Shown here one piece after another: positions 9,292-18,164 of a DNA stretch of 64,000 nucleotides. This stretch comes from Blautia hominis (lineage in GTDB: Bacteria > Bacillota > Clostridia > Lachnospirales > Lachnospiraceae), in the NCBI GenBank assembly GCA_002270465.1, contig NQOF01000008.1:215643-279642 (forward strand). The letters run 5' to 3'. The translations under genes and the position numbers were made by a program. Positions within the stretch are counted from its first letter, which is position 1. Each line of letters begins with the position of its first letter. The notes beneath the pieces were generated by a model. It was not told the origin of the DNA. It worked only from the letters and a program-made list of their open reading frames with translations, and did no database searches.

Positions 9292-10902
9292 ATGGAGACA
9301 TTATTGGAAATCCGCGGCCTGTCCGTTACCTTTCAGGACAAGGAGGGGACCCGGGCTGCAAGGCAGGTAAACCTCCGTCTTGATAAGGGCGAGATGGCAG
9401 CACTTGTAGGGGAATCCGGTTCGGGAAAAACCGTACTGTGCAAAACCATATTACAACTGCTCGGGGAGAAGACACGCGTGGAAAACGGTGAGATTTTGTA
9501 CCGGGGCAGCAATATTTTAGAATATACGGAAAAGCAGATGCAGAAATTCCGCGGCAAGGAAATTTCCATGGTGTTCCAGGACCCTTACCTGTCCCTTAAC
9601 CCCACGATTTCCATCGGAAAACAGATCATGGAGACCATTCTCCTTCATGAAAAGCTATCCAAAAAAGAGGCAAAAGCCAGAACGCTGGAACTTTTAGAAC
9701 TCACCGGGTTTGACCATTGTGAAAAGCGCTTCTCCCAGTATCCCCACCAGTTTTCCGGCGGTATGCGGCAGAGGGCGGCCATTGCCATAGCCCTTGCCTG
9801 CAGACCGGGTCTTTTGCTGGCAGATGAGCCTACCACTGCATTGGATGTGGATACCCAGCAGCAGATCATGGAGCTTTTGGCAAAGATAAGAAAAGAGACA
9901 GGGGTTGCCATCCTGTTTATCACCCACGACCTGGGGCTGGTGGAAAATGTGGCGGACAGGGTTTATGTGATGTATCAGGGTGAAATCGTGGAGAGCGGCA
10001 GTGTCAGCGATATTTTTCAGCATGCACAGAATTCTTATACCATAAAACTGCTGGGATACCGGAATTACGGGAAAGGCATTGGGCATACCCATGGAAAGAT
10101 ACATTTCCACAACGGGACACCTCATACCCACGGGGGTACCCATGACCATATGCATCCCCGTCTGGAGGGGGATATTTCCCATCCGGTCACAAAAGTAGAG
10201 GAGAAGTCGGTCCGGGATGATCAGGTGGTGTTGGTTCAGGAGCCGGAACCGGAAAAACTTATGGAGATCCAGCACTTATCCAAAAATTTCCGGTTGGACA
10301 GACATACGGTATCCCGTGTTCTTGATGATTTTTCCCTGGATATATACAGAGGCGAGATCGTGGGGGTGGCAGGTCCTTCCGGCTGTGGAAAATCCACCCT
10401 TGCAAGATGTATCGTGGGCCTTTATGAGCCGGACGGGGGACAAATTCTCTATCATGGGGATACTGCCCGTATTTATCGAAGACAGATGATCTTCCAGGAT
10501 AGTTCCTCTGCCTTTAATCCACATATGACGCTGGAGGAGATCATCGGGGAACCGCTTCGGATACAAAAACTGTGCAAAGGCAGACAGGAACTGCGCAGCC
10601 AGGTATATTCCTTAATGGAACAAGTGGAGCTGGACCCTGCCCTTGCCGGGCGTCACCCTTACGACGTGTCAGGAGGACAGCGGCAGAGGGCAGCCATTGC
10701 CAGGGCATTGTCTGTGGAACCGGAGTTTATTGTGGCGGATGAGCCTATTTCATCCCTGGATATTTCCATTCAGGCACAGATCATGCATCTGTTCAAAAAG
10801 CTGCAGGAGAAACATCATCTGACCATTATGCTGATCGCCCATGACCTTCCTATGGTCATGCACGTCAGCGACAGGATCATTATGATGGAACAGGGAACAT
10901 AA
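9292..10902 (+). CDS. Fused double ATPase of peptide/nickel ABC importer with histidine-rich interdomain linker
   Basis: A 536-residue fusion of the usual DppD- and DppF-type ATPases. Domain 1 has Walker A GESGSGKT (40-47), signature FSGGM (near 154) and Walker B LLLADE (about 174-179). Domain 2 has Walker A GPSGCGKS (361-368), signature VSGGQ and VADEP. Between them, residues 265-288 contain nine histidines in 24 positions, arranged as HTH, HFH, HTH and HDHMH. That composition suggests binding of nickel, zinc or cobalt and points to a metal or metallophore importer, though a sensing role is equally possible. Domain 2 stops just after the H-loop and SDRII strand, lacking the usual C-terminal tail of this family. 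A terminator follows. Confidence 0.93.
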   Translation: METLLEIRGLSVTFQDKEGTRAARQVNLRLDKGEMAALVGESGSGKTVLCKTILQLLGEKTRVENGEILYRGSNILEYTEKQMQKFRGKEISMVFQDPYLSLNPTISIGKQIMETILLHEKLSKKEAKARTLELLELTGFDHCEKRFSQYPHQFSGGMRQRAAIAIALACRPGLLLADEPTTALDVDTQQQIMELLAKIRKETGVAILFITHDLGLVENVADRVYVMYQGEIVESGSVSDIFQHAQNSYTIKLLGYRNYGKGIGHTHGKIHFHNGTPHTHGGTHDHMHPRLEGDISHPVTKVEEKSVRDDQVVLVQEPEPEKLMEIQHLSKNFRLDRHTVSRVLDDFSLDIYRGEIVGVAGPSGCGKSTLARCIVGLYEPDGGQILYHGDTARIYRRQMIFQDSSSAFNPHMTLEEIIGEPLRIQKLCKGRQELRSQVYSLMEQVELDPALAGRHPYDVSGGQRQRAAIARALSVEPEFIVADEPISSLDISIQAQIMHLFKKLQEKHHLTIMLIAHDLPMVMHVSDRIIMMEQGT

Positions 10903-10911
10903 CATATTGGG

Positions 10912-10952
10912 AAGCTGTTACAAAAATCAGGCGATTTTGTGACAGCTTTTTT
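10912..10952 (+). terminator. Terminator of the ABC importer operon
   Basis: A 14-bp stem (AAGCTGTTACAAAA with its complement, one G-U pair) around a 9-nt loop, followed by TTTTTT. It begins only 9 nt after the ATPase stop, which argues that the short C-terminus of the ATPase is the real end. Confidence 0.92.
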
Positions 10953-10979
10953 AAATATAAAAAAGATGGGATATTCACC

Positions 10980-11008
10980 TTGAACTTTCAGTTTTTAACG
11001 TCTATAAT
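10980..11008 (+). promoter_or_regulatory. Sigma-A promoter for the O-acylation cluster
   Basis: TTGAAC and TATAAT are spaced by 17 nt, giving a start near 11015, about 50 nt before the SGNH gene. Confidence 0.7.
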
Positions 11009-11064
11009 TTATTAAACGACAGGAATCGGGGAATCTGTCGAATAGGGGAAAAAGGACATAGGAA

Positions 11065-11856
11065 TTGAAGGGAAAAATGAAAAAAATCAAAGCGTACATA
11101 TCTGAAACCCGTTTATGGGTTTTCTTGGCAGTGGTGCTGATGATCATCATTGCTGTTGTTGTTATCTTCAAAAAGGCGGAAAATGCCGAAGAAACTCCTT
11201 ATGAAAAAAACAGAAAGACCGTAGCTGCGCTGGAAAAAGCAGATATCTCGGAGACGGAAAATGCTCTAAAAGATCTGGAAGGCCAGGATGAACAAAGCGG
11301 CAGCCGGAAAGAAGTGCGGGATACGGTAGAGTTAAAAAGAGCGTTTCAAAATGCGGTAATACTGGGGGATTCCTTTTCCGAATCCATAGTGGAATACGGG
11401 TTTCTGGATACCGATGTGGTTCTCTACAAAAGGGGGCTCAGTGTAGGCCAGGCAGATGACCTGGTGGATACTGCGGTCTTACTGCGCCCAACTGCAGTGT
11501 TCTTTGTTTTCGGAACCAATGATATGGAAATCTGTGAGGGGGACAGCCAAAAGTTCATTGAAGCATACAGGCGGCAGATCGCACGGCTGAAAGCAGGGCT
11601 TCCGGATGCGGCTGTCTACATCAACAGTATTCTTCCGGCAACGAAAGAGGCAGTAAAAGAGACCCCCAGTTATGCGTACTGCGGGCAGTTTAATGAGGCG
11701 CTCCAGGCCATGTGCCAGGAGGACGGGTACACCTACGTGGACTGTTCGTTTCTGATAGAAGGCAAAGACGGAATATATGAGCCAGACGGCATCCATGTGA
11801 TCAAGAGTTATTATCCGGCATGGCTGTCCTATCTGGCGGATACGGCAGGATTATAA
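11065..11856 (+). CDS. Membrane-anchored SGNH/GDSL hydrolase of the O-acylation cluster
   Basis: A 263-residue protein with one N-terminal membrane anchor (about 13-34), a charged spacer, and an SGNH domain: block I GDSFSES near residue 100, block III FGTNDME near 150 and the catalytic pair in DGIH near 238. Such proteins act outside the membrane as acyl transferases or esterases on cell-wall or exopolysaccharide sugars. Translation may begin at TTG 11065, preceded by AAAGGA at good spacing, or at ATG 11077; the difference is four residues. It is the first gene of an operon with DUF4358, MBOAT and DHHW proteins; the next gene starts 2 nt after its stop. Confidence 0.85.
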   Translation: MKGKMKKIKAYISETRLWVFLAVVLMIIIAVVVIFKKAENAEETPYEKNRKTVAALEKADISETENALKDLEGQDEQSGSRKEVRDTVELKRAFQNAVILGDSFSESIVEYGFLDTDVVLYKRGLSVGQADDLVDTAVLLRPTAVFFVFGTNDMEICEGDSQKFIEAYRRQIARLKAGLPDAAVYINSILPATKEAVKETPSYAYCGQFNEALQAMCQEDGYTYVDCSFLIEGKDGIYEPDGIHVIKSYYPAWLSYLADTAGL

Positions 11857-11857
11857 A

Positions 11858-12328
11858 ATGAAGATAAAATTGGTGAAAGCGGGAACCCTTGTGTTTTTGG
11901 CGCTTTACCTTGGCTTTTTATGCACAAGGGGCTGGGCAAAGGACATTCCCATAGATGAAATAGCAGCTAAGATGGAGCAGGACGAGACCATTACCACCAT
12001 GGAGAAATGCGGAGCAAGGGAGCTTCGCAGGTTCTATGGACTGGAGGCAAAAAATCTGGAAGGATATTTCTTTTATAAGGCGGAATCTCCCATGTCTGTG
12101 GATGAGTTTCTGGTTGTAAAAGCAGACAGCCCTCAAGGAGCGGAAGAGGTACTGGACAGGGCAGAAGTACATCTGGAGGAGCAGAAGAAGAGTTTTGAGG
12201 GATATGGGGTGTCCCAGACGGCCCTTCTGTCAGAGGCTGCAGTGGAGACAAGGGGCAGTTATGTGCTGTATGCATCGGGGAAGTATGCGCAGCAGTGGAA
12301 AAAGGAATTTTTAGATTTGATCAGATAG
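11858..12328 (+). CDS. DUF4358 exported protein
   Basis: A 156-residue protein with an N-terminal hydrophobic segment (about 8-27) that is either a signal peptide or an anchor. The body matches DUF4358: a charged helix, the LRRFYGLEAKNLEGYFFYKA core, and VKADSPQGAEEVLDRAE with a glutamine-rich helix. The family is common in Lachnospiraceae next to MBOAT acyltransferases, as here, but no biochemical function is established. Its place between the SGNH and MBOAT genes suggests an extracytoplasmic accessory or adaptor in polymer O-acylation. Confidence 0.8.
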   Translation: MKIKLVKAGTLVFLALYLGFLCTRGWAKDIPIDEIAAKMEQDETITTMEKCGARELRRFYGLEAKNLEGYFFYKAESPMSVDEFLVVKADSPQGAEEVLDRAEVHLEEQKKSFEGYGVSQTALLSEAAVETRGSYVLYASGKYAQQWKKEFLDLIR

Positions 12329-12402
12329 TGGACAGGTCAAGACGGAGACTTTGGGCCGCGTGAAGAAATTTCCGGGCGGTGTCTGGATAGGGGAGAGTAT
12401 AT

Positions 12403-13794
12403 ATGTTGCTGAACAGTTTGTTTTTTATATTTGCATTTTTACCGGTAGTACTGCTGATATACTACCTGCTGCCTGCTGCAGGGAGAAACCTTTTCCTTGT
12501 GGCGGCCAGCCTGGTTTTTTATGCCTGGGGAGACCCGGTTTATCTTGTTCTGCTGATATTTTCAGCAGTTTTCCACTATATCATGGGACTGCAGATCCAA
12601 AACGCGGTACAGGACAAACGGCACCGGAAAATGGACCTTATATTTGCCGCAGCAGTAGATGTGTTTCTGCTCTGCTTTTTTAAATATTTTGGACCGGCAG
12701 CAGGGATGGTAAACAGCCTTCTGCATACACAGATCGCTGTCAGAGAGCTGGCGCTTCCCATTGGGCTGTCATTTTATACGTTTAAAAATATATCTTACCT
12801 TTTTGATATCTATTACGGCAGATTGGAAGCGGAGAAAAAATTTACGGATTTTGCTGCCTATGCAGTGTTTTTCCCTGTCATGACCGCCGGTCCTATTGTG
12901 CGTTATAAGGATATGAAGGAACAGATGAAAAAAAGAAGGGTGAATGCCCTGCAGCTTGGTTATGGTGCCAGGAGATTTATTCTGGGGCTGGCAAAAAAAG
13001 TGCTGCTGGCTGACACACTGGCTTCTTTATATGGAGACATCAGTGCCCGGGCGGGAGATATCACTGTGCTCACTGCGTGGATTGGCATGTTTGCCTTTAC
13101 TTTGGAAATTTATTTTGATTTTTCCGGTTACTCTGATATGGCCATCGGAATCAGCAGGATGCTGGGATTTACCGTTAAGGAGAACTTTGACTATCCGTAT
13201 ACCTCAAAGAGTATCACAGAATTCTGGAGGAGGTGGCATGTTTCTCTGGGAAGCTGGTTCCGGGATTACATCTATATCCCTCTGGGCGGCAATCGGGTGG
13301 GAAGGGGAAAACATATCCGTAACATCCTCATTGTGTGGTGTCTCACAGGGATGTGGCATGGGGCGTCCATGAATTTCCCGGTATGGGGGCTTTACTATGG
13401 GGTTTTGCTGATTGCAGAAAAATATTTGCTGGGCAGCAGACTGGAAAAACTGCCCGCATGGATGTCCAGGATCTATACCATGCTCTTTGTTATGGTGGGC
13501 TGGATGCTGTTCTCGCACAACTCACTGGGGGAAGCAGGAATTTATCTGAAACGGCTGGTGGGAATGGGAGCTTCGGGATTTGCCGATGGGACTACATGGT
13601 ATTATCTGAAGACGAATCTGCTGATCTTTCTTTTGTGTATACCGGCCTGCGGACCCGGACTATACCGATTTGTGGAGAGCCGGTTTCAAAATTCGACAGT
13701 GGGTTCTGCGGTGCTTTATGGAGTATTATTCCTTTTGGGTACAGCCTGTCTTGTCTACAGCTCTTACCATCCGTTTTTATATCTGCGTTTTTAA
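12403..13794 (+). CDS. MBOAT-family O-acyltransferase (AlgI/DltB/PatA-like)
   Basis: A 463-residue polytopic membrane protein with around ten hydrophobic helices. It has the MBOAT core: TEFWRRWHVSLGSWFRDYIYIPLGG with His279, and CLTGMWHGASMNF with the invariant active-site His319. Family members move acyl groups, usually acetyl, from a cytoplasmic donor across the membrane to an external acceptor protein that decorates alginate, teichoic acid, peptidoglycan or another glycan. Flanking SGNH and DHHW genes supply likely terminal transferases. There is no D-alanine ligase nearby, so this is probably O-acetylation rather than D-alanylation. The start has a GGGGAGAG ribosome site. Confidence 0.93.
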   Translation: MLLNSLFFIFAFLPVVLLIYYLLPAAGRNLFLVAASLVFYAWGDPVYLVLLIFSAVFHYIMGLQIQNAVQDKRHRKMDLIFAAAVDVFLLCFFKYFGPAAGMVNSLLHTQIAVRELALPIGLSFYTFKNISYLFDIYYGRLEAEKKFTDFAAYAVFFPVMTAGPIVRYKDMKEQMKKRRVNALQLGYGARRFILGLAKKVLLADTLASLYGDISARAGDITVLTAWIGMFAFTLEIYFDFSGYSDMAIGISRMLGFTVKENFDYPYTSKSITEFWRRWHVSLGSWFRDYIYIPLGGNRVGRGKHIRNILIVWCLTGMWHGASMNFPVWGLYYGVLLIAEKYLLGSRLEKLPAWMSRIYTMLFVMVGWMLFSHNSLGEAGIYLKRLVGMGASGFADGTTWYYLKTNLLIFLLCIPACGPGLYRFVESRFQNSTVGSAVLYGVLFLLGTACLVYSSYHPFLYLRF

Positions 13795-13884
13795 TGTAAC
13801 GGTCTGCTTTGTGAGAACCGTGATCTTTCAGTGACAATTTGAGAAATTCCGCGTGTGTGATGCAGCGGAAGAACGGAGTAATAC

Positions 13885-15045
13885 ATGAATGAAAAAAATA
13901 AAACTTTACACAGGAGGGCTGCAATTATAACCGGCTGGGTTTTTACAGCAGTCATTGCCTTTTTCTTTCTGGGAAGCCTGATCGCAAAAGACAGGACTTT
14001 TTCTGAGAAAGAAAACCGAATGTTGGAAAAAGCACCCGTGATAAATGCAGGACAGATCGTATCCGGCAGATATGAGGAGAAATTTGAGACTTATTTCAGT
14101 GACCAGTTTCTGCTGCGGGATATGTGGATCGAGATAAAAGCCGGGGTTGACCGTCTGACCGGAAAAGTGGAGTCCAACGGAGTATTTCTGGGAAAGGACG
14201 GATATCTGATCGAAGGTTTCACAGAGCCGGATGAAAAAAATCTGAAGGAAACCTGTAAAGCTATGGGAGATTTCGCTGCTGAACATAAAGATATAAAACA
14301 GTATGCCATGGTAGTGCCAAATGCGGTGGAAATTCTCTCTGACAAGCTGCCTGCATTTGCCCCGGCTGCAGATCAGGGAAAGTATCTGGATGCCCTTGGA
14401 AAAAATTTGGAGGGGCAGGGAATCACATTTTTGGACATGCGCGGTGTCCTGGAAAAGAACAGAGAGAAAAAATTGTATTACAGAACAGACCACCACTGGA
14501 CCACGGAAGCTGCGTACCTGGCGTTTTTGGAGGCCGGGGAGACGATGGACTATAAAGGGACAGAGGTAAAGTTTGAGGCACTGCCTGTTACGGGAGAGTT
14601 TCAGGGTACATTGTCCGCAAAGAGCGGCTTTCGTTCAGGGGAGAAGGAGGAACTGGAAGTATATCTTCCAAAAGACGGTACGGTTTCCTCTGTTGTCAAT
14701 TATGTGGAGGAGCAGAAAAAAACAGCCAGTTTTTATGATACGGAAAAACTGGATACAAGAGACGGATATGCCTGCTTTCTGGGCGGCAACCATCCGCTCA
14801 TCCGCATAGAGACACCGACACAGTCAGAAAAGAAGCTTTTAGTTCTGAAGGATTCCTATGCCAACTGTTATCTGCCCTTTCTGGCGTCCCAGTACAGGAA
14901 GATCGTAGTGGTGGACCCAAGGTATTATTACGGGGATCTGGAGGAGCTGATGCAGGTGGAGGAAATACAGGAAGTCTTATATCTGTACAATGCGAATACG
15001 TTCTTTTCCGACACTTCTTTACAGATGGTTCTCAAAGGCGGCTGA
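13885..15045 (+). CDS. DHHW-family (AlgJ/AlgX-like) extracytoplasmic protein
   Basis: A 386-residue protein with one N-terminal membrane anchor (about 13-33) followed by a long outer domain. The diagnostic D-H-H-W sits at residues 202-205 (YRTDHHWTTEAAY), and a downstream LVLKDSYANC segment supplies the likely nucleophile serine of an SGNH-like fold, as in AlgJ/AlgX. These proteins finish O-acetyl transfer to a surface polysaccharide together with an MBOAT protein. It is the last gene of the cluster, 90 nt after the MBOAT gene. No polysaccharide synthase genes lie beside it, so the acceptor glycan is unknown. Confidence 0.9.
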   Translation: MNEKNKTLHRRAAIITGWVFTAVIAFFFLGSLIAKDRTFSEKENRMLEKAPVINAGQIVSGRYEEKFETYFSDQFLLRDMWIEIKAGVDRLTGKVESNGVFLGKDGYLIEGFTEPDEKNLKETCKAMGDFAAEHKDIKQYAMVVPNAVEILSDKLPAFAPAADQGKYLDALGKNLEGQGITFLDMRGVLEKNREKKLYYRTDHHWTTEAAYLAFLEAGETMDYKGTEVKFEALPVTGEFQGTLSAKSGFRSGEKEELEVYLPKDGTVSSVVNYVEEQKKTASFYDTEKLDTRDGYACFLGGNHPLIRIETPTQSEKKLLVLKDSYANCYLPFLASQYRKIVVVDPRYYYGDLEELMQVEEIQEVLYLYNANTFFSDTSLQMVLKGG

Positions 15046-15080
15046 GAATCTTTTTCGTCTCTGTTTTCAGGCCACTGTAC

Positions 15081-15198
15081 CGGGAAGCGTTTTCATGCCG
15101 GAAGCATGAAAATCCCGAGGCAGCCAGCGCGATATGGGGCAGAATGCTCCATATCTGTGCATCGCGAAGCGTGTTACCGGAATGGAGTGAACAGTAAC
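15081..15198. other. Structured intergenic region: string of hairpins between DHHW gene and ilvN
   Basis: Three foldable units follow one another. CGGGA and TCCCG enclose a 9-bp stem (TTTTCATGC / GCATGAAAA, 15090-15112). GATATGG / CCATATC (15131-15155) lies inside CGCGAT / ATCGCG (15128-15166). GTTACCGG ... CAGTAAC (15173-15198) resembles, in reversed form, the 27-bp repeat family of this window. No ORF, T-box motif or T run was found. It looks like a composite intergenic repeat rather than an ilvN riboswitch. Confidence 0.5.
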
Positions 15199-15304
15199 CT
15201 TTCTTCCCTTTCATGGACAGGAGATACGTTCAAATATAGGGTTTTAGCAGATATAGCTTTCAGTTATGATTTACATACTATTTAGTTATAACGCTTTAAA
15301 TGCA

Positions 15305-15333
15305 TTGACAAAAATTTGAATAGTTGATAGAAT
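15305..15333 (+). promoter_or_regulatory. Sigma-A promoter for ilvN-ilvC
   Basis: Consensus TTGACA, a 17-nt spacer and TAGAAT. The predicted start near 15340 leaves only a ~50-nt leader, too short for a T-box, so ilvN here is not under tRNA attenuation from this promoter. Confidence 0.75.
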
Positions 15334-15389
15334 TACAAGAAAAGTTAAGCTGTTCCGTGAAAACGGGAGAGCATGGGAGAAGGTGCTGT

Positions 15390-15902
15390 ATGAACAAAAG
15401 AATTTTATCTATTCTGGTTGAAAATACGGCCGGTGTTCTGAGCCGGGTCTCCGGCCTGTTCAGCCGACGCGGTTATAATATCGACAGTCTTTCCGTAGGC
15501 ATTACAACGGATCCGAATTATTCCCGTATGACCGTCGTCTGCAGCGGGGATGAACTGATTCTGGAACAGATCACCAAGCAGGTGGAAAAGCTTGAAGATG
15601 TACTCACAGTAAAGGTATTGAAGGATGGACAGAGTGTCAACAGAGAACTGATTCTGGTGAAGGTCCGTGTGGAGCCGGAGCAGAGACCGGGTATTTCTTC
15701 TATAGTGGATATTTTCCGTGCCAATATTATTGATGTGGGCAAGGAATCCATGATTATCGAGCTTACCGGTACCAAGTCAAAACTGGAAGCGTTTATTGAC
15801 CTGCTGGAAGGCTATGAGATTCTGGAGCTGGCAAGAACGGGTATCACCGGACTTTCCAGAGGTATTGATGATGTCTTCTACTTGGAGGAAGACGAAGAGT
15901 AA
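15390..15902 (+). CDS. ilvN: Acetolactate synthase small (regulatory) subunit
   Basis: A 170-residue protein with an N-terminal ACT domain (about 4-75: SILVENTAGVLSRVSGLFSRRGYNIDSL) and the C-terminal ALS_ss_C domain. It binds valine and confers feedback control on acetolactate synthase, the first shared step of valine, leucine and isoleucine synthesis. The ATG at 15390 has an AGAAGG site and matches the family start. The catalytic large subunit (ilvB) is not in this window, so the subunits are encoded apart. It is followed 71 nt later by ilvC, probably in one transcript. Confidence 0.95.
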   Translation: MNKRILSILVENTAGVLSRVSGLFSRRGYNIDSLSVGITTDPNYSRMTVVCSGDELILEQITKQVEKLEDVLTVKVLKDGQSVNRELILVKVRVEPEQRPGISSIVDIFRANIIDVGKESMIIELTGTKSKLEAFIDLLEGYEILELARTGITGLSRGIDDVFYLEEDEE

Positions 15903-15961
15903 TTTTACATACGTTAGCTAGAGAATGATTTTTTATTCCCTAAGATAAAACAATATGCTAG

Positions 15962-16987
<1,026 letters not shown>

Positions 16988-16994
16988 AAAAGGT

Positions 16995-17033
16995 CCGCCG
17001 GGAACAGGAGAATTCCTTTTCCCGGCGGTTTTG
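16995..17033 (+). terminator. Terminator after ilvC
   Basis: A 9-bp GC-rich stem (CCGCCGGGA / TCCCGGCGG) with a 16-nt loop and a T-rich tail. It lies between convergent ilvC and the LysR gene. Confidence 0.85.
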
Positions 17034-17056
17034 TATGAACAGGCTTTGACAGCCGT

Positions 17057-17953
17057 TTACGGCCGCTTACTGTTGTAAAAATCAATAAAATCTTTTACTG
17101 CTGTGGTCTGCTGCAGGTTATCCAGGAAAGCGAAGCCGATATTCCGCTTGTGGATGGGGAAAGGAAGAGGGATTTCCACTAGGGTTTTGTCGTTCAGCTC
17201 TTTTTCCACGAACTGGCGGATGACGCAGGCCACGCCCAAACCAATCTTGGCAAATTCGATCAACAGATCCATGGTGGATACTTCCAGCAGATTGTTTGTC
17301 TCAATGTGATGCATGGAGAGGTAGTCATCTATATACTGCCGGGTCATATTTTCCTTGTCCAGCAGCATTAAGGTGGCTGTGTGGAAGATATCGTCCTTGT
17401 GGTTGGTGCGCAGGGAGAGATTATCCAGATAGGAACTGGTGCTGACGAAAATATCCTCTATCTCTCCAAGGGAATCAAAATGGATATGGTGAAGCCGCTC
17501 CGGCTCCCCGATAAGACCCAGGTCGATCTTATTTTCCTTCAAAAGCTGCAGAGTGTGGTTGGTGGACTGACATTCAATGGTGATCTTTACGTGAGGGTGC
17601 AGTTTGATAAACTCCTGCAGATAAGGCAGCAGCATGTATTTGCAGAGTGTGGTGCTGACACCGATATGTAAATGTCCGATTCCTAGGTCATTTATTTTTT
17701 TAATGCGGGATTCCCCCATCTGCAGGGAATAGAACGCTTTCTGCACATAGTCGTAGAGGATCTCACCTTCTTCCGTGAGCTGGACACCTCTGGAGTTTCT
17801 GGAAAATAAAGTGACATCCAGGCTCTGCTCCAGCTTGCGGATAGATTTACTGATGGCCGGCTGGCTGATGTAGAGCTGCTCGGCGGCTTTGGAAATATTA
17901 CCTGCGTTGGCTACTGTATAGAAAACGCGGTACAGGGATAAGTTTTGCTCCAT
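17057..17953 (-). CDS. LysR-family transcriptional regulator next to leuCD
   Basis: A 298-residue protein. The HTH lies at residues about 4-62 (VFYTVANAGNISKAAEQLYISQPAISKSI), followed by an effector domain beginning LGIGHLHIGVSTTLCKYMLLPYL. This N-terminal motif is typical of CysL/YwfK/CzcR-like LysR proteins. It is transcribed away from leuC, with 211 nt between the start codons, the usual arrangement for a LysR regulator and its target. It may therefore control leuCD in response to a pathway intermediate, but no binding-site experiment supports this; the link is positional. Confidence 0.9.
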   Translation of the reverse strand: MEQNLSLYRVFYTVANAGNISKAAEQLYISQPAISKSIRKLEQSLDVTLFSRNSRGVQLTEEGEILYDYVQKAFYSLQMGESRIKKINDLGIGHLHIGVSTTLCKYMLLPYLQEFIKLHPHVKITIECQSTNHTLQLLKENKIDLGLIGEPERLHHIHFDSLGEIEDIFVSTSSYLDNLSLRTNHKDDIFHTATLMLLDKENMTRQYIDDYLSMHHIETNNLLEVSTMDLLIEFAKIGLGVACVIRQFVEKELNDKTLVEIPLPFPIHKRNIGFAFLDNLQQTTAVKDFIDFYNSKRP

Positions 17954-18110
17954 TGTAAAACCTCATTTCTGTTTTGGCATTTGGCTCCAAATATTGTTTC
18001 GGTCTTCTCTGTGACCGGTAACTATATAAATTGGAGTTATGGTAGATATATTTAATATGTATTTCTATTATAACAAAAGATATGCTATGATAGCAATAGA
18101 TGAAATCAAG

Positions 18111-18137
18111 GTAACTGTGAAACTACGGAACAGTTAC
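18111..18137. repeat. 27-bp inverted repeat, copy B (upstream of leuC)
   Basis: GTAACTGT and ACAGTTAC (8-bp arms) around an 11-nt centre. It ends 27 nt before the leuC start codon, just ahead of the AAGGAGG ribosome site, so a hairpin would sit in the leuC leader. Confidence 0.88.
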
Positions 18138-18164
18138 AAATTAAGAGATCAAGGAGGAATACCC

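Noticed and set aside
9292-10902. Two separate ATPase genes (dppD and dppF)
   Set aside because: The frame is open through both domains with no internal stop and no internal ribosome site at the second domain; it is one fused gene.
15081-15389. T-box or other amino-acid riboswitch before ilvN
   Set aside because: No GGTGGTACCGCG-like core, no terminator, and the promoter lies downstream of the structured region.
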